A stretch of 25,306 nucleotides of DNA from a virus. This document shows, one piece after another, positions 1-7,153 of this stretch. The notes below the pieces were generated by a model, which did no database searches, was not told where the DNA came from, and worked only from the letters and a program-made list of their open reading frames with translations. How positions within the stretch are numbered: position 1 is the first letter of the stretch; the number at the start of each line of letters is the position of its first letter. The stretch is from positions 1-25,306 of IMG/VR virus record IMGVR_UViG_3300048838_000241. One strand, written 5' to 3'. Made by a program: the position numbers and the translations under genes.

Positions 1-427
1 CACTGTTGGGAACGTCGGTGAAGGTTAGGTCGGTGCCGTCGTCGGTCATGATTCCATAATCGGGATCGACATTATCTCCTACCCAAAACACTAACATATT
101 AATGATGTTTCCATTGCCTGTCGATCCGCAAAATAAGACCTGGATCTCATCAACATAACTGCCCCCCCCGAACGGCCTGCGGTAGACCTCGCTGACCCAG
201 TAGGGGGTTCGCAGCCGCAGCGTAGAATCGGTGGAAACCGGGTAGGTCAGTGTCCCGGTTCGATAGTTGAGAGTCAGGTTGTACCCAGACTCAAGGGCCA
301 CGTCGCAATTCAGGTCAATCCTGGGAATCGCACACGAAATCGTCGTGGCGCTCACTCGCCGCAGGTTGCAGGGAAGCGTTTCCGCCTCATCGCAATCGCA
401 GCAGTTGCCGAGGTTGGTCGTGCTCAT
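1..427 (-). CDS. Tail-tip or fibre-type structural protein, partial (C-terminus beyond the window)
   Basis: An open frame starts at an ATG that overlaps the stop of the preceding gene in an ATGA junction and runs to the left edge without a stop, giving 142 residues of an incomplete protein. I found it by translating the strand by hand. The N-terminus is cysteine-rich (NCCDCDEAETLPCN, then further Cys at ISC, NCD and LFCG), followed by alternating beta-type sequence (SGYNLTLNYRTGTLTY, STLRLRTPYWVSEVY) without membrane segments. It lies downstream of the tape measure gene and two small tail genes, where tail-tip or fibre proteins are encoded, so a virion-surface role is inferred. I recognise no family. 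An eight-base G run falls inside the frame at 162-169. That an uninterrupted frame exists is certain; the function is only positional. Confidence 0.7.
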   Translation of the reverse strand, partial: MSTTNLGNCCDCDEAETLPCNLRRVSATTISCAIPRIDLNCDVALESGYNLTLNYRTGTLTYPVSTDSTLRLRTPYWVSEVYRRPFGGGSYVDEIQVLFCGSTGNGNIINMLVFWVGDNVDPDYGIMTDDGTDLTFTDVPNS

Positions 428-810
428 GGCTCCGGGCACCAGCGGCCGATCACGATCCACTCGGAGCCGTCCCAGGAGAGGATCAGCCGGGCCTCTGCCG
501 GGTAACTGCCGGCCCAGGACGGATTGCGGACGGTCACGTCCTCGAACAGCACCTCACCTCGGCCGTTGTAGAGGTCCAGCGCGCGCGTGGAGTCCGCGGC
601 GAACGTCGTCTCCGTGTTCGTCGCGAACAGCACGGCCTCGCCGGCGCCGGGCGACACCCGCACCAGCAAGCCACCGGCCGTCTGCACCTGGTTCGACGCG
701 CCCGAGACATTCACCCGATTGCGAAGCACCTCACGACGCAGCTCGTTGAAGTGGCGGGCCAGGATCGGGTCGCCCGGCCGCATGGTCTCGTTGACGGACT
801 TGTTGCTCAT
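424..810 (-). CDS. Small phage structural protein in the tail-tip region
   Basis: This encodes 128 residues starting at an ATG that overlaps the stop of the preceding gene (ATGA) and ending in an ATGA overlap with the next gene, so the three genes are probably translationally coupled. The N-terminus has a charged helical stretch (RPGDPILARHFNELRREVLR) followed by a beta-rich half with DLYNGRGEVLFEDVTVRN and a C-terminal LILSWDGSEWIVIGRW. There is no signal peptide or membrane segment. Small proteins of this design, with a short helix followed by a compact beta domain, are common beside phage tail-fibre genes and may form an adaptor or capping piece. I do not recognise a named family; the assignment to the virion rests on position after the tape measure gene. 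Confidence 0.75.
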   Translation of the reverse strand: MSNKSVNETMRPGDPILARHFNELRREVLRNRVNVSGASNQVQTAGGLLVRVSPGAGEAVLFATNTETTFAADSTRALDLYNGRGEVLFEDVTVRNPSWAGSYPAEARLILSWDGSEWIVIGRWCPEP

Positions 811-1679
811 GAGAACATCGCCATCAGATCGGCCTGGGTGAAGGGGCGGACCCCCGAGCCGTCGAACTCGACCAGCTCGTAGCTGCCGGCGTCGTTCACC
901 AGCGCGTTCCAGTCGGCGTCCCGGCCCAGGAAGGTCAGCACGACGGAGTGGTCGATCCCGGTGGAGGTGCTGGAGAGGTCGGTGCGGATCGCGTCGAACA
1001 GGAGCTGGCCGGCGTCGTGGCCGAGCATCGCCGCGCTGTTCGTCTTGCCCAGGTAGGGCTTGCAGATCGTGTACGGGTTGAAGGGGACCCGGGGGAATTC
1101 GAGCGTGATCTCCGCCTGGGCGGTCGGTCGGGACGCCTCGCTGTCCACGATCTTGCCGGAGGTGGAGAACTTCAGCTTCCGTTTCGGGAGGACCACGAAC
1201 GCGCTGCTGGCGTTGATGGACTGCTTGCAGTACAGGATCGGGTTGTCGGGGTCGATCTGCCCGGAGGCGCTACTGCTCTCGATGTCGTAGGTGGGCACCG
1301 AATACACAGCCGTGATCTCGGCCAGGGTGTACGGGTCCCACTTGGAGCCGGTCCCCAGCTTCTTGGCTCCCAGGCCCTCGATCGAGCTGATCTCCAGGCA
1401 TCGCAGGTTCGTGGACGGCGGGTAGGCGTGCGGCGGGGTGTAGGCCGAGAACCCGCTGGCGCCGGAGCCGTAGCCGCCGACCAGCTCCAGCACCAGGTCG
1501 TAGCGGTCCTCCCAGCGGCATCGGTAGACGACCGTCGCCTTGGGGCCGCCACTGCCGACCGACTCGCTGATCCCGCCCTTGAACCGGATCTTGTGCGCCG
1601 TCGTCAGCTCGACCGGAGGGCCGGAGTCGATCGGGAACGTCGTCGACCGGGATCGGAAGAGGGGAGACGCGAGGATCAT
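807..1679 (-). CDS. Minor tail protein following the tape measure (distal-tail position)
   Basis: This encodes 290 residues with an ATG start, 33 bases after the tape measure stop, and overlaps the next gene by four bases. It is the first gene after the tape measure, the place of the distal tail protein (Dit) in many siphoviruses. The sequence is mostly beta-type (TVVYRCRWEDRYDLVLELVGG, AEITLEFPRVPFNPY), with FSTSGKIVDSEA in the middle and an aspartate-rich HSVVLTFLGRDADWNALV end. There is no signal peptide or membrane helix. I see no clear motif of a known Dit family, so the role at the tail tip is inferred from gene order only. A hub or other tail-tip adaptor would be the alternative. Confidence 0.75.
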   Translation of the reverse strand: MILASPLFRSRSTTFPIDSGPPVELTTAHKIRFKGGISESVGSGGPKATVVYRCRWEDRYDLVLELVGGYGSGASGFSAYTPPHAYPPSTNLRCLEISSIEGLGAKKLGTGSKWDPYTLAEITAVYSVPTYDIESSSASGQIDPDNPILYCKQSINASSAFVVLPKRKLKFSTSGKIVDSEASRPTAQAEITLEFPRVPFNPYTICKPYLGKTNSAAMLGHDAGQLLFDAIRTDLSSTSTGIDHSVVLTFLGRDADWNALVNDAGSYELVEFDGSGVRPFTQADLMAMFS

Positions 1680-1712
1680 GGTGGGGTCACGTGCTCAGGT
1701 GAGTGGATTGCT

Positions 1713-4334
1713 TCAGCCCGCCACGGGCACGACGCCCTTCGGTTTCTCGGCCTTCTCGACCAGGCGGTCGATGCCGCCGGCGATCCGTTCGAGGTTCTTG
1801 GAATCCTTCTGTTTCTCGCTGGCGTTGCCCTGGAGCAAGCTGAGCATCTCTCGGGCGCCGATCAGCTCGCCGACGCGGGACTTGCCCTTGTCGGTGGCCT
1901 CCTCGCCGGGCAGCAGCTCGCCCGGCTTGGGCAGGGCGTTCTTGACCTCCTCGTCGCCAGGCAGGGCGGTGTCGAAGATCCGCGACAGCACCTCGCCCAT
2001 TTCGTCGGCGTAGGTGTTGGGCAGCGTGAACTCGGGCAGCTCCAGCGTCGGCGTCTGGGCCTCGAACCCTTCCAGGATCGGGGTCAACCTCAAGTCGAAA
2101 CTGTTGTTCAGCGGGTCCTGAATCCAGGCCATGAACGACGCGATGAAGTCGGAGATGTTCTGACCGATGTTCGAGAGGCCGGTGGCGACCAGGTTGAAGG
2201 CGTCGATGAAGATCGTCCGCCAGTTGGAGCCGAACCAGTCGAAGAAGACCATGAAGGACTGCCCCAGCCAGGAGATCGAGAACCCGGCGTTCTCGACGAG
2301 CTGCTGGAACACCAGGCCGATCAGCTCGCGGGTGTCGTCCCAGTTGGTGACAAGCTGGCGGACGAACCGGATGCTGCCGGCGATCGCCCGACCGATCCCG
2401 GAGAGCGTGTCCATGATGAAGCTGCCGACACTGCCACCGGCTACGCGAAGGTCGTTGTAGAGCAGCAGGATCTGCCGGAACGCGGGTTCCAGCGTCTGGC
2501 CCACAGCAACGCCCGCGTTCTGGATGTCGCCGGCCAAGCGCCTCATCATGTTGGCCGAGGAGCCCGAGGTCCGCTCCATGTCACCCTGGGCGGCCGACAG
2601 ACCGTCGCGGATCAAGGCAGCGCGAGCAACCACCTTGTCTTGCCGGGACAGTTCGCCCGTGGCGGCCGCCAGACCCATCGCCATCGCCCTGGCCTTCACG
2701 GCGTCCTCGTCGAGCAGGACGCCGACCTTACGCAGCGGCTCGGCCTCGCCGACCAGGCCGGAGGAGATTTTCTGTTGCGCCTCTTCGAAGCTGAGATTTC
2801 GGAAGCTGGCCAAATCGGTGGCGAGCTTGGCGAACTCGATCCCGAGCTGGCTCGATTCTTCTTTGGTCATGCCGGCGGCCTGGCCAATCGAGCCAAATCC
2901 CGCAGCCGCATCAATAGACGCTTGTTTGACGATCCCGAACCGATTCGCATATTCATCGGCGAACGCCTCAACGTCGGTCGAGAATCCGCCGAAGACCTCA
3001 CGTGACATGTTCAGTGTTTCATTGAGATCCATTGCCCCCTTGACGCCCCGGCCGACGAACGCGACCGTCATCACCGGGGCCATCATGCGGACCATCGACA
3101 GCGCATGCCCGATCGACGCGGTGAAGCTGCTCACCACGCCCGAGGCTGCCCGGAACGGCAGCGTCAACGGTGCGGTCAGGCCCAGGCCGACCCGCCCCAT
3201 CAGCCGCAAGCTGTTCGTGCCCAGGCCGACCCGGTGGTCGAACAGATCGAGGTGCCGCAACGCCACCCGGATCGGGAACGTGACGGCGCTGAAGGCGCCC
3301 GAGGCGACGTTGCGGAAGAACCGTGTCGACTCGACGAGCCGGTTGAACGCCAACTCGACGCGACGGGGTGCGGCGCCCAGGCGGTTGAAGGTGAGCGCTC
3401 CGACGTGTCCAACAGACGAGATCCCGGCGTGCAGCCGACGGCTCCCCTCCCAGGCGAGGAGCATGCCCCGGCCAACGGGGTGCGCGGAGGCGGCCAGCTT
3501 GCCCATCAGGGCGATGGCTCGCTCAATTTCGGCCGCGTCGGGAATCGCCATCATGCCGCGGCGTTTTTGCTGCTGGGCGAATCCCGCCATGTTGCCGCCC
3601 AGCGGAGCCCCTCGCTGCTCACCTTCCAGGTCGTAGGGAGACACCGACCAGGCATCTTTGGGCTCCGGGCCCGGACGCATCGCGTAGCCGCCTGCCTTGG
3701 TGGTCCGGCCTGCCTGATCCGCCGCTTTGGTGGCGACCTGTTTCGCCGAGTCCATCAGCTCGCGGACGACGGGGACGATTGCCTCCTGGGCGGCCTGGGC
3801 AGCGACGGGCGCCGCTGCCGCTTCCATGCTCGCCTTCTGGGCCCGGAGCATCTTGTCAAAGCCGACGCCCCCGGCGATCCGCACGTCGGCCGGGAGCCGC
3901 GCGTAGCCTTCAGCCGATTCGATCGTGCGCGACTGGCCGAGCGCTCGCGAGCCCAGGCGACCGGCCTGGGCGGTGTGGAACTGGCGGCGCTCCTCGCGGC
4001 GGAAGTCGTGGGCGACCTTGCCCGAGGCGATCACGTCGCCGGCGACCGTGGCCGTGCTCTTGGCCACGCTGCGGAGCTGGTCGATCACGCCGTCGAGGCC
4101 GCGGGCCATCGTCTGGGCCAGGCCCCGGAACTCGCCGACGATCGCCGCTACGCCCCCGGCGATCGCCAGGGTATTGCCGCCCCCCCCACCTGACCCCGAC
4201 ACGCCGACCGACAGTGACGAGCCCTCGGACTTCAGCCGCTTGGCCAGCGCGTCCAGGTCGCGGTCGAGCTGGTCGAAGCGCAGCCCGACGTCATAATAAA
4301 TCCCGCCGCCACGCATGCCGTTGTCGAGGGCCAT
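1713..4334 (-). CDS. Tail tape measure protein
   Basis: This encodes 873 residues, the longest gene of the tail module, directly after the G/GT tail chaperone genes. It starts at an ATG with only a weak upstream GGGAA. The N-terminus has coiled-coil character (FDQLDRDLDALAKRLKSEG) followed by a glycine linker (SGSGGGGGN). The central part, roughly residues 400-640, matches the conserved tape-measure core: MDLNETLNMSREVFGG, IDAAAGFGSIGQAAGMTKEE, LATDLASFRNLSFEEAQQKI and GLVGEAEPLRKVGVLLDEDA. Hydrophobic stretches such as FSISWLGQSFMVFFDWFG follow in the C-terminal third, and the end is charged. In this family the protein sets tail length and is released during DNA entry. By the rule of thumb of about 1.5 angstrom per residue, the tail would be roughly 130 nm. 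The call is firm. Confidence 0.95.
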   Translation of the reverse strand: MALDNGMRGGGIYYDVGLRFDQLDRDLDALAKRLKSEGSSLSVGVSGSGGGGGNTLAIAGGVAAIVGEFRGLAQTMARGLDGVIDQLRSVAKSTATVAGDVIASGKVAHDFRREERRQFHTAQAGRLGSRALGQSRTIESAEGYARLPADVRIAGGVGFDKMLRAQKASMEAAAAPVAAQAAQEAIVPVVRELMDSAKQVATKAADQAGRTTKAGGYAMRPGPEPKDAWSVSPYDLEGEQRGAPLGGNMAGFAQQQKRRGMMAIPDAAEIERAIALMGKLAASAHPVGRGMLLAWEGSRRLHAGISSVGHVGALTFNRLGAAPRRVELAFNRLVESTRFFRNVASGAFSAVTFPIRVALRHLDLFDHRVGLGTNSLRLMGRVGLGLTAPLTLPFRAASGVVSSFTASIGHALSMVRMMAPVMTVAFVGRGVKGAMDLNETLNMSREVFGGFSTDVEAFADEYANRFGIVKQASIDAAAGFGSIGQAAGMTKEESSQLGIEFAKLATDLASFRNLSFEEAQQKISSGLVGEAEPLRKVGVLLDEDAVKARAMAMGLAAATGELSRQDKVVARAALIRDGLSAAQGDMERTSGSSANMMRRLAGDIQNAGVAVGQTLEPAFRQILLLYNDLRVAGGSVGSFIMDTLSGIGRAIAGSIRFVRQLVTNWDDTRELIGLVFQQLVENAGFSISWLGQSFMVFFDWFGSNWRTIFIDAFNLVATGLSNIGQNISDFIASFMAWIQDPLNNSFDLRLTPILEGFEAQTPTLELPEFTLPNTYADEMGEVLSRIFDTALPGDEEVKNALPKPGELLPGEEATDKGKSRVGELIGAREMLSLLQGNASEKQKDSKNLERIAGGIDRLVEKAEKPKGVVPVAG

Positions 4335-4358
4335 CAGAGCGGTTCCCGTCAGGTCAGG

Positions 4359-5071
4359 TCAGAGGAGCCCGGAGCGGTTGGGGGCCTTCTTCCAGCCCTC
4401 GCCACCCCTCGCGGCCCAGAACAGCAGCTCGCCGAGACTCAGGTGGTTGATCACGTTCGGCGGCCAGCCGTAGAGCGCCGCGACGTCGAGACAGAGCAGG
4501 CCGACCTGCACCGAACTCAGGCTTTTGGGTCGTACACACCCTCGGGCAGATCGAAGGACGGATCGAGCGGCTCGGCGGGTTTGGCGTCGGCCTGGTCGTC
4601 GTCCTCGTCGTCGGGGCCGCGCACTTGCAGCAGTTCTGTGAGTCGACGGAGGTCCTCGGGACCGCAGAGCGCCCCCAGCCGTTCACCCTCCTCTCGGGTG
4701 ATCCCGGGCATGTGCTTGGAAAGGACCACGCGCAAAAAGAGCCCGATCCCTTGCCCTTTGAAGAGATAGTCCTGGGCCTGGGTCGAGTTGAAGGTGACGG
4801 GCCAGCCGGAGAGCTGCACGCCGTCCTTGTCGAACGTCTGGGTCATGCCCGCGCGAGCCGCCGCGAACAGTTCCGCTCGTTCCTCGGCGGTGAAGCCGTC
4901 GCCCGCGAGCTTCATGAGCTTCGCGTGCTCGACCAGGGGGCTCGGGAACACGTCTTTCAGCGCGGCCTCGATCTGGCCGAGCTGGTACGGGGTCATGCCG
5001 CTGACCGGGTACTCCTTGCCGGCGAACGCGAACATGCGTGGCGCGCCGACCTGCACGTCATGGGATTGCAC
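4359..5071 (-). CDS. Tail assembly chaperone GT fusion made by -1 ribosomal frameshift
   Basis: The fusion joins the G frame to a downstream frame in which no independent start is evident. Ribosomes slip one base back on CCCAAAA (4523-4529, minus strand), which in the zero frame is split C|CCA|AAA, and then read 54 more codons ending at the TGA at 4359-4361. The extension reads SLSSVQVGLLCLDVAALYGW, then PPNVINHLSLGELLFWAARG, then GEGWKKAPNRSGLL; this fills the otherwise empty gap between G and the tape measure gene. In lambda and many siphoviruses G and GT chaperone the tape measure protein and recruit tail tube subunits, with GT made at a few percent of G. The product would be about 237 residues. 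Position, slippery heptamer and the quality of the extension agree. Confidence 0.88.
4517..5071 (-). CDS. Tail assembly chaperone G (unshifted product)
   Basis: This encodes 184 residues with a GTG start at 5071 preceded by GGAG eight bases upstream. An internal ATG at 5035 is a weaker alternative. The protein is soluble and mostly helical: a conserved-looking core (FAGKEYPVSGMTPYQLGQIE, GIGLFLRVVLSKHMPGITRE) followed by a highly acidic linker (RGPDDEDDDQADAKPAEP) and the frameshift site at the last codons. A length near 140-200 residues, a position between tail tube genes and tape measure, and a shifted extension are all typical of the lambda gpG group. The acidic linker is the tether between G and T domains in the fusion. 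Sequence similarity to a specific family member was not tested. Confidence 0.88.
   Translation of the reverse strand: MQSHDVQVGAPRMFAFAGKEYPVSGMTPYQLGQIEAALKDVFPSPLVEHAKLMKLAGDGFTAEERAELFAAARAGMTQTFDKDGVQLSGWPVTFNSTQAQDYLFKGQGIGLFLRVVLSKHMPGITREEGERLGALCGPEDLRRLTELLQVRGPDDEDDDQADAKPAEPLDPSFDLPEGVYDPKA
4523..4529 (-). other. Programmed -1 frameshift slippery site CCCAAAA
   Basis: Read on the minus strand, the heptamer follows the X XXY YYZ rule in the zero frame of the tail chaperone gene (GAC CCA AAA GCC TGA). The zero-frame stop lies just one codon downstream. The -1 frame stays open for 54 codons and ends 25 bases before the tape measure start. No strong downstream pseudoknot was identified by eye. 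Confidence 0.85.
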
Positions 5072-5105
5072 TGCGGTTGCTCCAGTCGTGCTGAGGTGAG
5101 AGGGA

Positions 5106-5134
5106 GCCGGGAGACGGCTTTCCGATCTCCCGGC
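5106..5134 (-). terminator. Perfect 9-bp inverted repeat between tail genes (possible attenuator)
   Basis: GCCGGGAGA at 5106-5114 and TCTCCCGGC at 5126-5134 pair perfectly around an 11-base loop, in the 77-base gap between the small tail protein gene and the tail chaperone gene. In the direction of transcription the hairpin is followed by TCCCTCTC, not a T run, so it is not a canonical intrinsic terminator. It may reduce read-through into the chaperone and tape measure genes, whose products are needed in low amounts, or stabilise the upstream mRNA end. The structure is visible; the role is inferred. Confidence 0.45.
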
Positions 5135-5148
5135 GATTCAGGGGTGGA

Positions 5149-5532
5149 TCACGCCGGGGTGGGATCTTGCAGGGCGAAGATCCGCAACGTCGCGGCGTTG
5201 GTGCTGGTCACGAAGATCGAGGTGACATCGGCCGTGATGGGAGCGGTCTCGGAGGAGCCGTCCTCCCACCAGATCGGCACGTTCGCCCGGACGGTGATCG
5301 TGTCGTCTGGTGCGCTGGAGGAGTTGGTTTCGATCGTCAGGTCCTGATCGGCCAGGATCATGATCGAGACCAGCGTGGTCGCGTTGATCTCGACGGCGAT
5401 CTCCAGGTCGGTGGACGACGAGGGGATGGATTCCTCCAGCCCGATATCGTGGGCGGCCTCCTTGTCGACGGTGGCCGTGTAGTTGCGGCCCCCGCGCTGG
5501 AAGGTCTGGGCCATGCGGTGCGTGAACGCCAT
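5149..5532 (-). CDS. Small tail protein between tail tube and chaperone genes
   Basis: This encodes 127 residues from an ATG at 5532 with AAGGAA upstream. A second ATG at residue 7 could also serve. The sequence is beta-rich: an N-terminal FQRGGRNYTATVDKEAAHDI, then LEIAVEINATTLVSIMILAD and TIETNSSSAPDDTITVRANV, ending in ITADVTSIFVTSTNAATLRI. It has no signal peptide or membrane helix. The gene is unusual in sitting between the tail tube gene and the G/GT gene, and it is followed by a 77-base gap with a hairpin. A second tail tube-like or tail surface protein is possible. I do not recognise a family. Confidence 0.72.
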   Translation of the reverse strand: MAFTHRMAQTFQRGGRNYTATVDKEAAHDIGLEESIPSSSTDLEIAVEINATTLVSIMILADQDLTIETNSSSAPDDTITVRANVPIWWEDGSSETAPITADVTSIFVTSTNAATLRIFALQDPTPA

Positions 5533-5572
5533 GCCTGATTCCTTATGCGAGAAGGTGTGGGAGGGGCAAGAA

Positions 5573-6019
5573 TCAGACCGGGGCGACGTACGGCGTATCG
5601 ACGGTGGTCGAGCCGCGCGTGATCACGCCACTGGACTTGTACGCGAGCTGCCAGAGCACGGCGTCGGTGCCATTGACCTTGTTGGACCGCTTGACCGATT
5701 CGATGAACGCCTTGAAGGCGATCGCATCGGTGTGCACCACGCGGCCGCCTTCAAAAAGAACCAGGTTGGCCATGCCGGTGGTGGGCGCGGCCTGGTCGGC
5801 ACGGGCGACGATCGTGATGTTGCCGTTCAGGCTCGTGATCTCGCCCTCGTCGTCCATCTCCTGGTAGCCGTCGGATTCGGTGTTCGTGACCTCGACCCCG
5901 GCGGTCATGTCGTCGCCGTCCCACTCGGTTGCCGGGTAGTGGGTGTAATCGAGCGCGTAGTCGCCGCCGTCTCGACTGATCGACACGCGGCCCTTCTTGC
6001 CGTGCTTGTGAGCGGCCAT
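5573..6019 (-). CDS. Major tail tube protein
   Basis: This encodes 148 residues with an ATG start preceded by AAAGGG, an above-average ribosome site for this operon and in keeping with an abundant product. The N-terminus is GKKGRVSISRDGGDYALDYT, followed by WDGDDMTAGVEVTNTESDGY, EGEITSLNGNITIVARADQA and the end VKRSNKVNGTDAVLWQLAYK. Short beta-strand proteins of this size directly after the tail terminator and ahead of the G/GT chaperone are tail tube subunits that polymerise as hexameric rings around the tape measure. The assignment combines the beta-sandwich-like pattern and gene order; no distinctive motif was relied on. Confidence 0.78.
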   Translation of the reverse strand: MAAHKHGKKGRVSISRDGGDYALDYTHYPATEWDGDDMTAGVEVTNTESDGYQEMDDEGEITSLNGNITIVARADQAAPTTGMANLVLFEGGRVVHTDAIAFKAFIESVKRSNKVNGTDAVLWQLAYKSSGVITRGSTTVDTPYVAPV

Positions 6020-6052
6020 GAATCGTTACCCTTTTACTGGTTGGTGGGTGGG

Positions 6053-6553
6053 TCAGTCGCGGGAGAGAAGGAACACGTAATCGAGCGTGGACAGGACGAC
6101 GGGTCCGCCTGTGGGGCCGGGGTCAGGGTCGAGCGTGACGACTCCCCCGGTGCGGATCACGGTCACAATCGTGCCGGAGTCGCCCAGGGGTTCGCCGGAG
6201 ATCCGGTCGAGGCCGGCGGTGGTGTCTCTCGACAGCAACGTCCGGAGCAGGCGAGCCGAGGGTAAGTTGTCGGCGACGATCGTGAATTGCAGGCCGACGA
6301 CCTCAGCGTACAGCTCCTCGGTCGTGAAGTCGGGCACCTCGCTGATCACGTCGACGAGCAAATAGGGTCGCTGCGGGTTCGGGTGGTTGCGGGAGAAGTG
6401 GATGCCACCGGGAAACGCCTCTTCCAGCGTCGAGGAGCCCCGGAAATGGGCATCGACGTACTGGAGCACGTCGACCATCTCGGCCGTGACGTCCGGCGGG
6501 AAGAGATCCACCACCGTCGTTCCCGCGTTCCAGGTTGAGCCGTTCCAGTGCAT
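6053..6553 (-). CDS. Tail terminator / tail completion protein
   Basis: This encodes 166 residues with an ATG start and TGAGG seven bases upstream. The pattern fits small tail-terminator proteins (gpU/DUF3168-like design): an N-terminal helix with EMVDVLQYVDAHFRGSSTLE, then PQRPYLLVDVISEVPDFTTE and EVVGLQFTIVADNLPSARLL, and a C-terminal strand pair with GGPVVLSTLDYVFLLSRD. It lies immediately before the tail tube gene, as expected. The protein would cap the tail tube at its head-proximal end and join it to the neck. An adhesin/fibre cassette separates it from the other connector genes, which is atypical. Confidence 0.75.
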   Translation of the reverse strand: MHWNGSTWNAGTTVVDLFPPDVTAEMVDVLQYVDAHFRGSSTLEEAFPGGIHFSRNHPNPQRPYLLVDVISEVPDFTTEELYAEVVGLQFTIVADNLPSARLLRTLLSRDTTAGLDRISGEPLGDSGTIVTVIRTGGVVTLDPDPGPTGGPVVLSTLDYVFLLSRD

Positions 6554-6562
6554 TGCCAGACC

Positions 6563-6799
6563 TCAGAAGAACAGGTGCGCCAGGATCGAGCACACGACCA
6601 GGATCACGACCAGCGCCGCGAGGAACGATAGGGACGACGCGAACAGCCCGGCCGCGAAACAGGCCGCGCCGAAGATCCCCATGTGCAGGAGATCACGCTG
6701 GAGCCAGTCGCGAAAGGCATGCGTCCACGGCTGGCCGGGCCAGCGCTCCCAGAGGCGGCGATACGGGGGCCAGTCCTCGAACTGGTCGACCCATCCCAT
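6563..6799 (-). CDS. Small membrane protein, possible holin
   Basis: The preferred start is the ATG at 6799, which has GAGGG eight bases upstream and gives 78 residues. A GTG at 6814 that overlaps the previous stop (GTGA) is the alternative and gives 83. The N-terminal half is rich in Trp and Arg (FEDWPPYRRLWERWPGQPW), and the C-terminal forty residues form a continuous hydrophobic block (MGIFGAACFAAGLFASSLSF, LAALVVILVVCSILAHLFF) able to span the membrane once or, as a hairpin, twice. Size and membrane topology would suit a holin, but no endolysin gene is adjacent and the charged part precedes the membrane block, so this is tentative. It sits between fibre and tail terminator genes. Confidence 0.65.
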   Translation of the reverse strand: MGWVDQFEDWPPYRRLWERWPGQPWTHAFRDWLQRDLLHMGIFGAACFAAGLFASSLSFLAALVVILVVCSILAHLFF

Positions 6800-6810
6800 C
6801 GAAAAAGCCC

Positions 6811-7152
6811 TCACACGTCTGGCCTCTGCCCTGGTCGGCCCAAGCCCATCTGCAACGCCGTTTCGATCAGCGCGAACGCATCCGGCTCGATCACGAGCAG
6901 ATCCTCACGGCCCAACTCGCGTGCCAACTCGTTGATGCGATCGAAGGCAAGCCGGAACATCACACGGTTCGCTTGCGCGACCGGATCGGCCGCGTTGGCG
7001 AGCCCGATAGCCGCCGCGACCTCGGGCGGGCCGGTCACGTCCACGGTGTAGGTCTGGCCGTCGTCGTTGAGCGTGTATCCGGCAACCTCCAAACCCTCAG
7101 GGATCGCGGGGCCGGAGCGGTCAGGGAGTGCGGGCAGGGTGATCGAGATCAC
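6811..7152 (-). CDS. Small protein of unknown function following a tail fibre gene
   Basis: This encodes 113 residues with a GTG start in a TGACGTG junction with the fibre gene. It has no signal peptide or membrane segment. The first half is a short beta module (GLEVAGYTLNDDGQTYTVDV) and the second half is strongly helical (ANRVMFRLAFDRINELAREL, EPDAFALIETALQMGLGR). Such a gene behind a tail fibre gene could encode a fibre assembly chaperone or a small fibre-associated protein, but nothing in the sequence decides between them. I do not recognise the family. Confidence 0.65.
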   Translation of the reverse strand: MISITLPALPDRSGPAIPEGLEVAGYTLNDDGQTYTVDVTGPPEVAAAIGLANAADPVAQANRVMFRLAFDRINELARELGREDLLVIEPDAFALIETALQMGLGRPGQRPDV

Positions 7153-7153
7153 G

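Noticed and set aside
948-3005. Long plus-strand open frame of 685 codons
   Set aside because: It lies opposite the tape measure and tail-tip genes, has a biased Arg/Gly/Val composition typical of the antisense frame of GC-rich coding DNA, and no recognisable domain.
4354-4686. Separate 110-codon minus-strand frame overlapping the tail chaperone gene
   Set aside because: It is the +1 shadow frame, Arg/Pro-rich. The -1 frame reached at CCCAAAA gives the plausible T domain instead.
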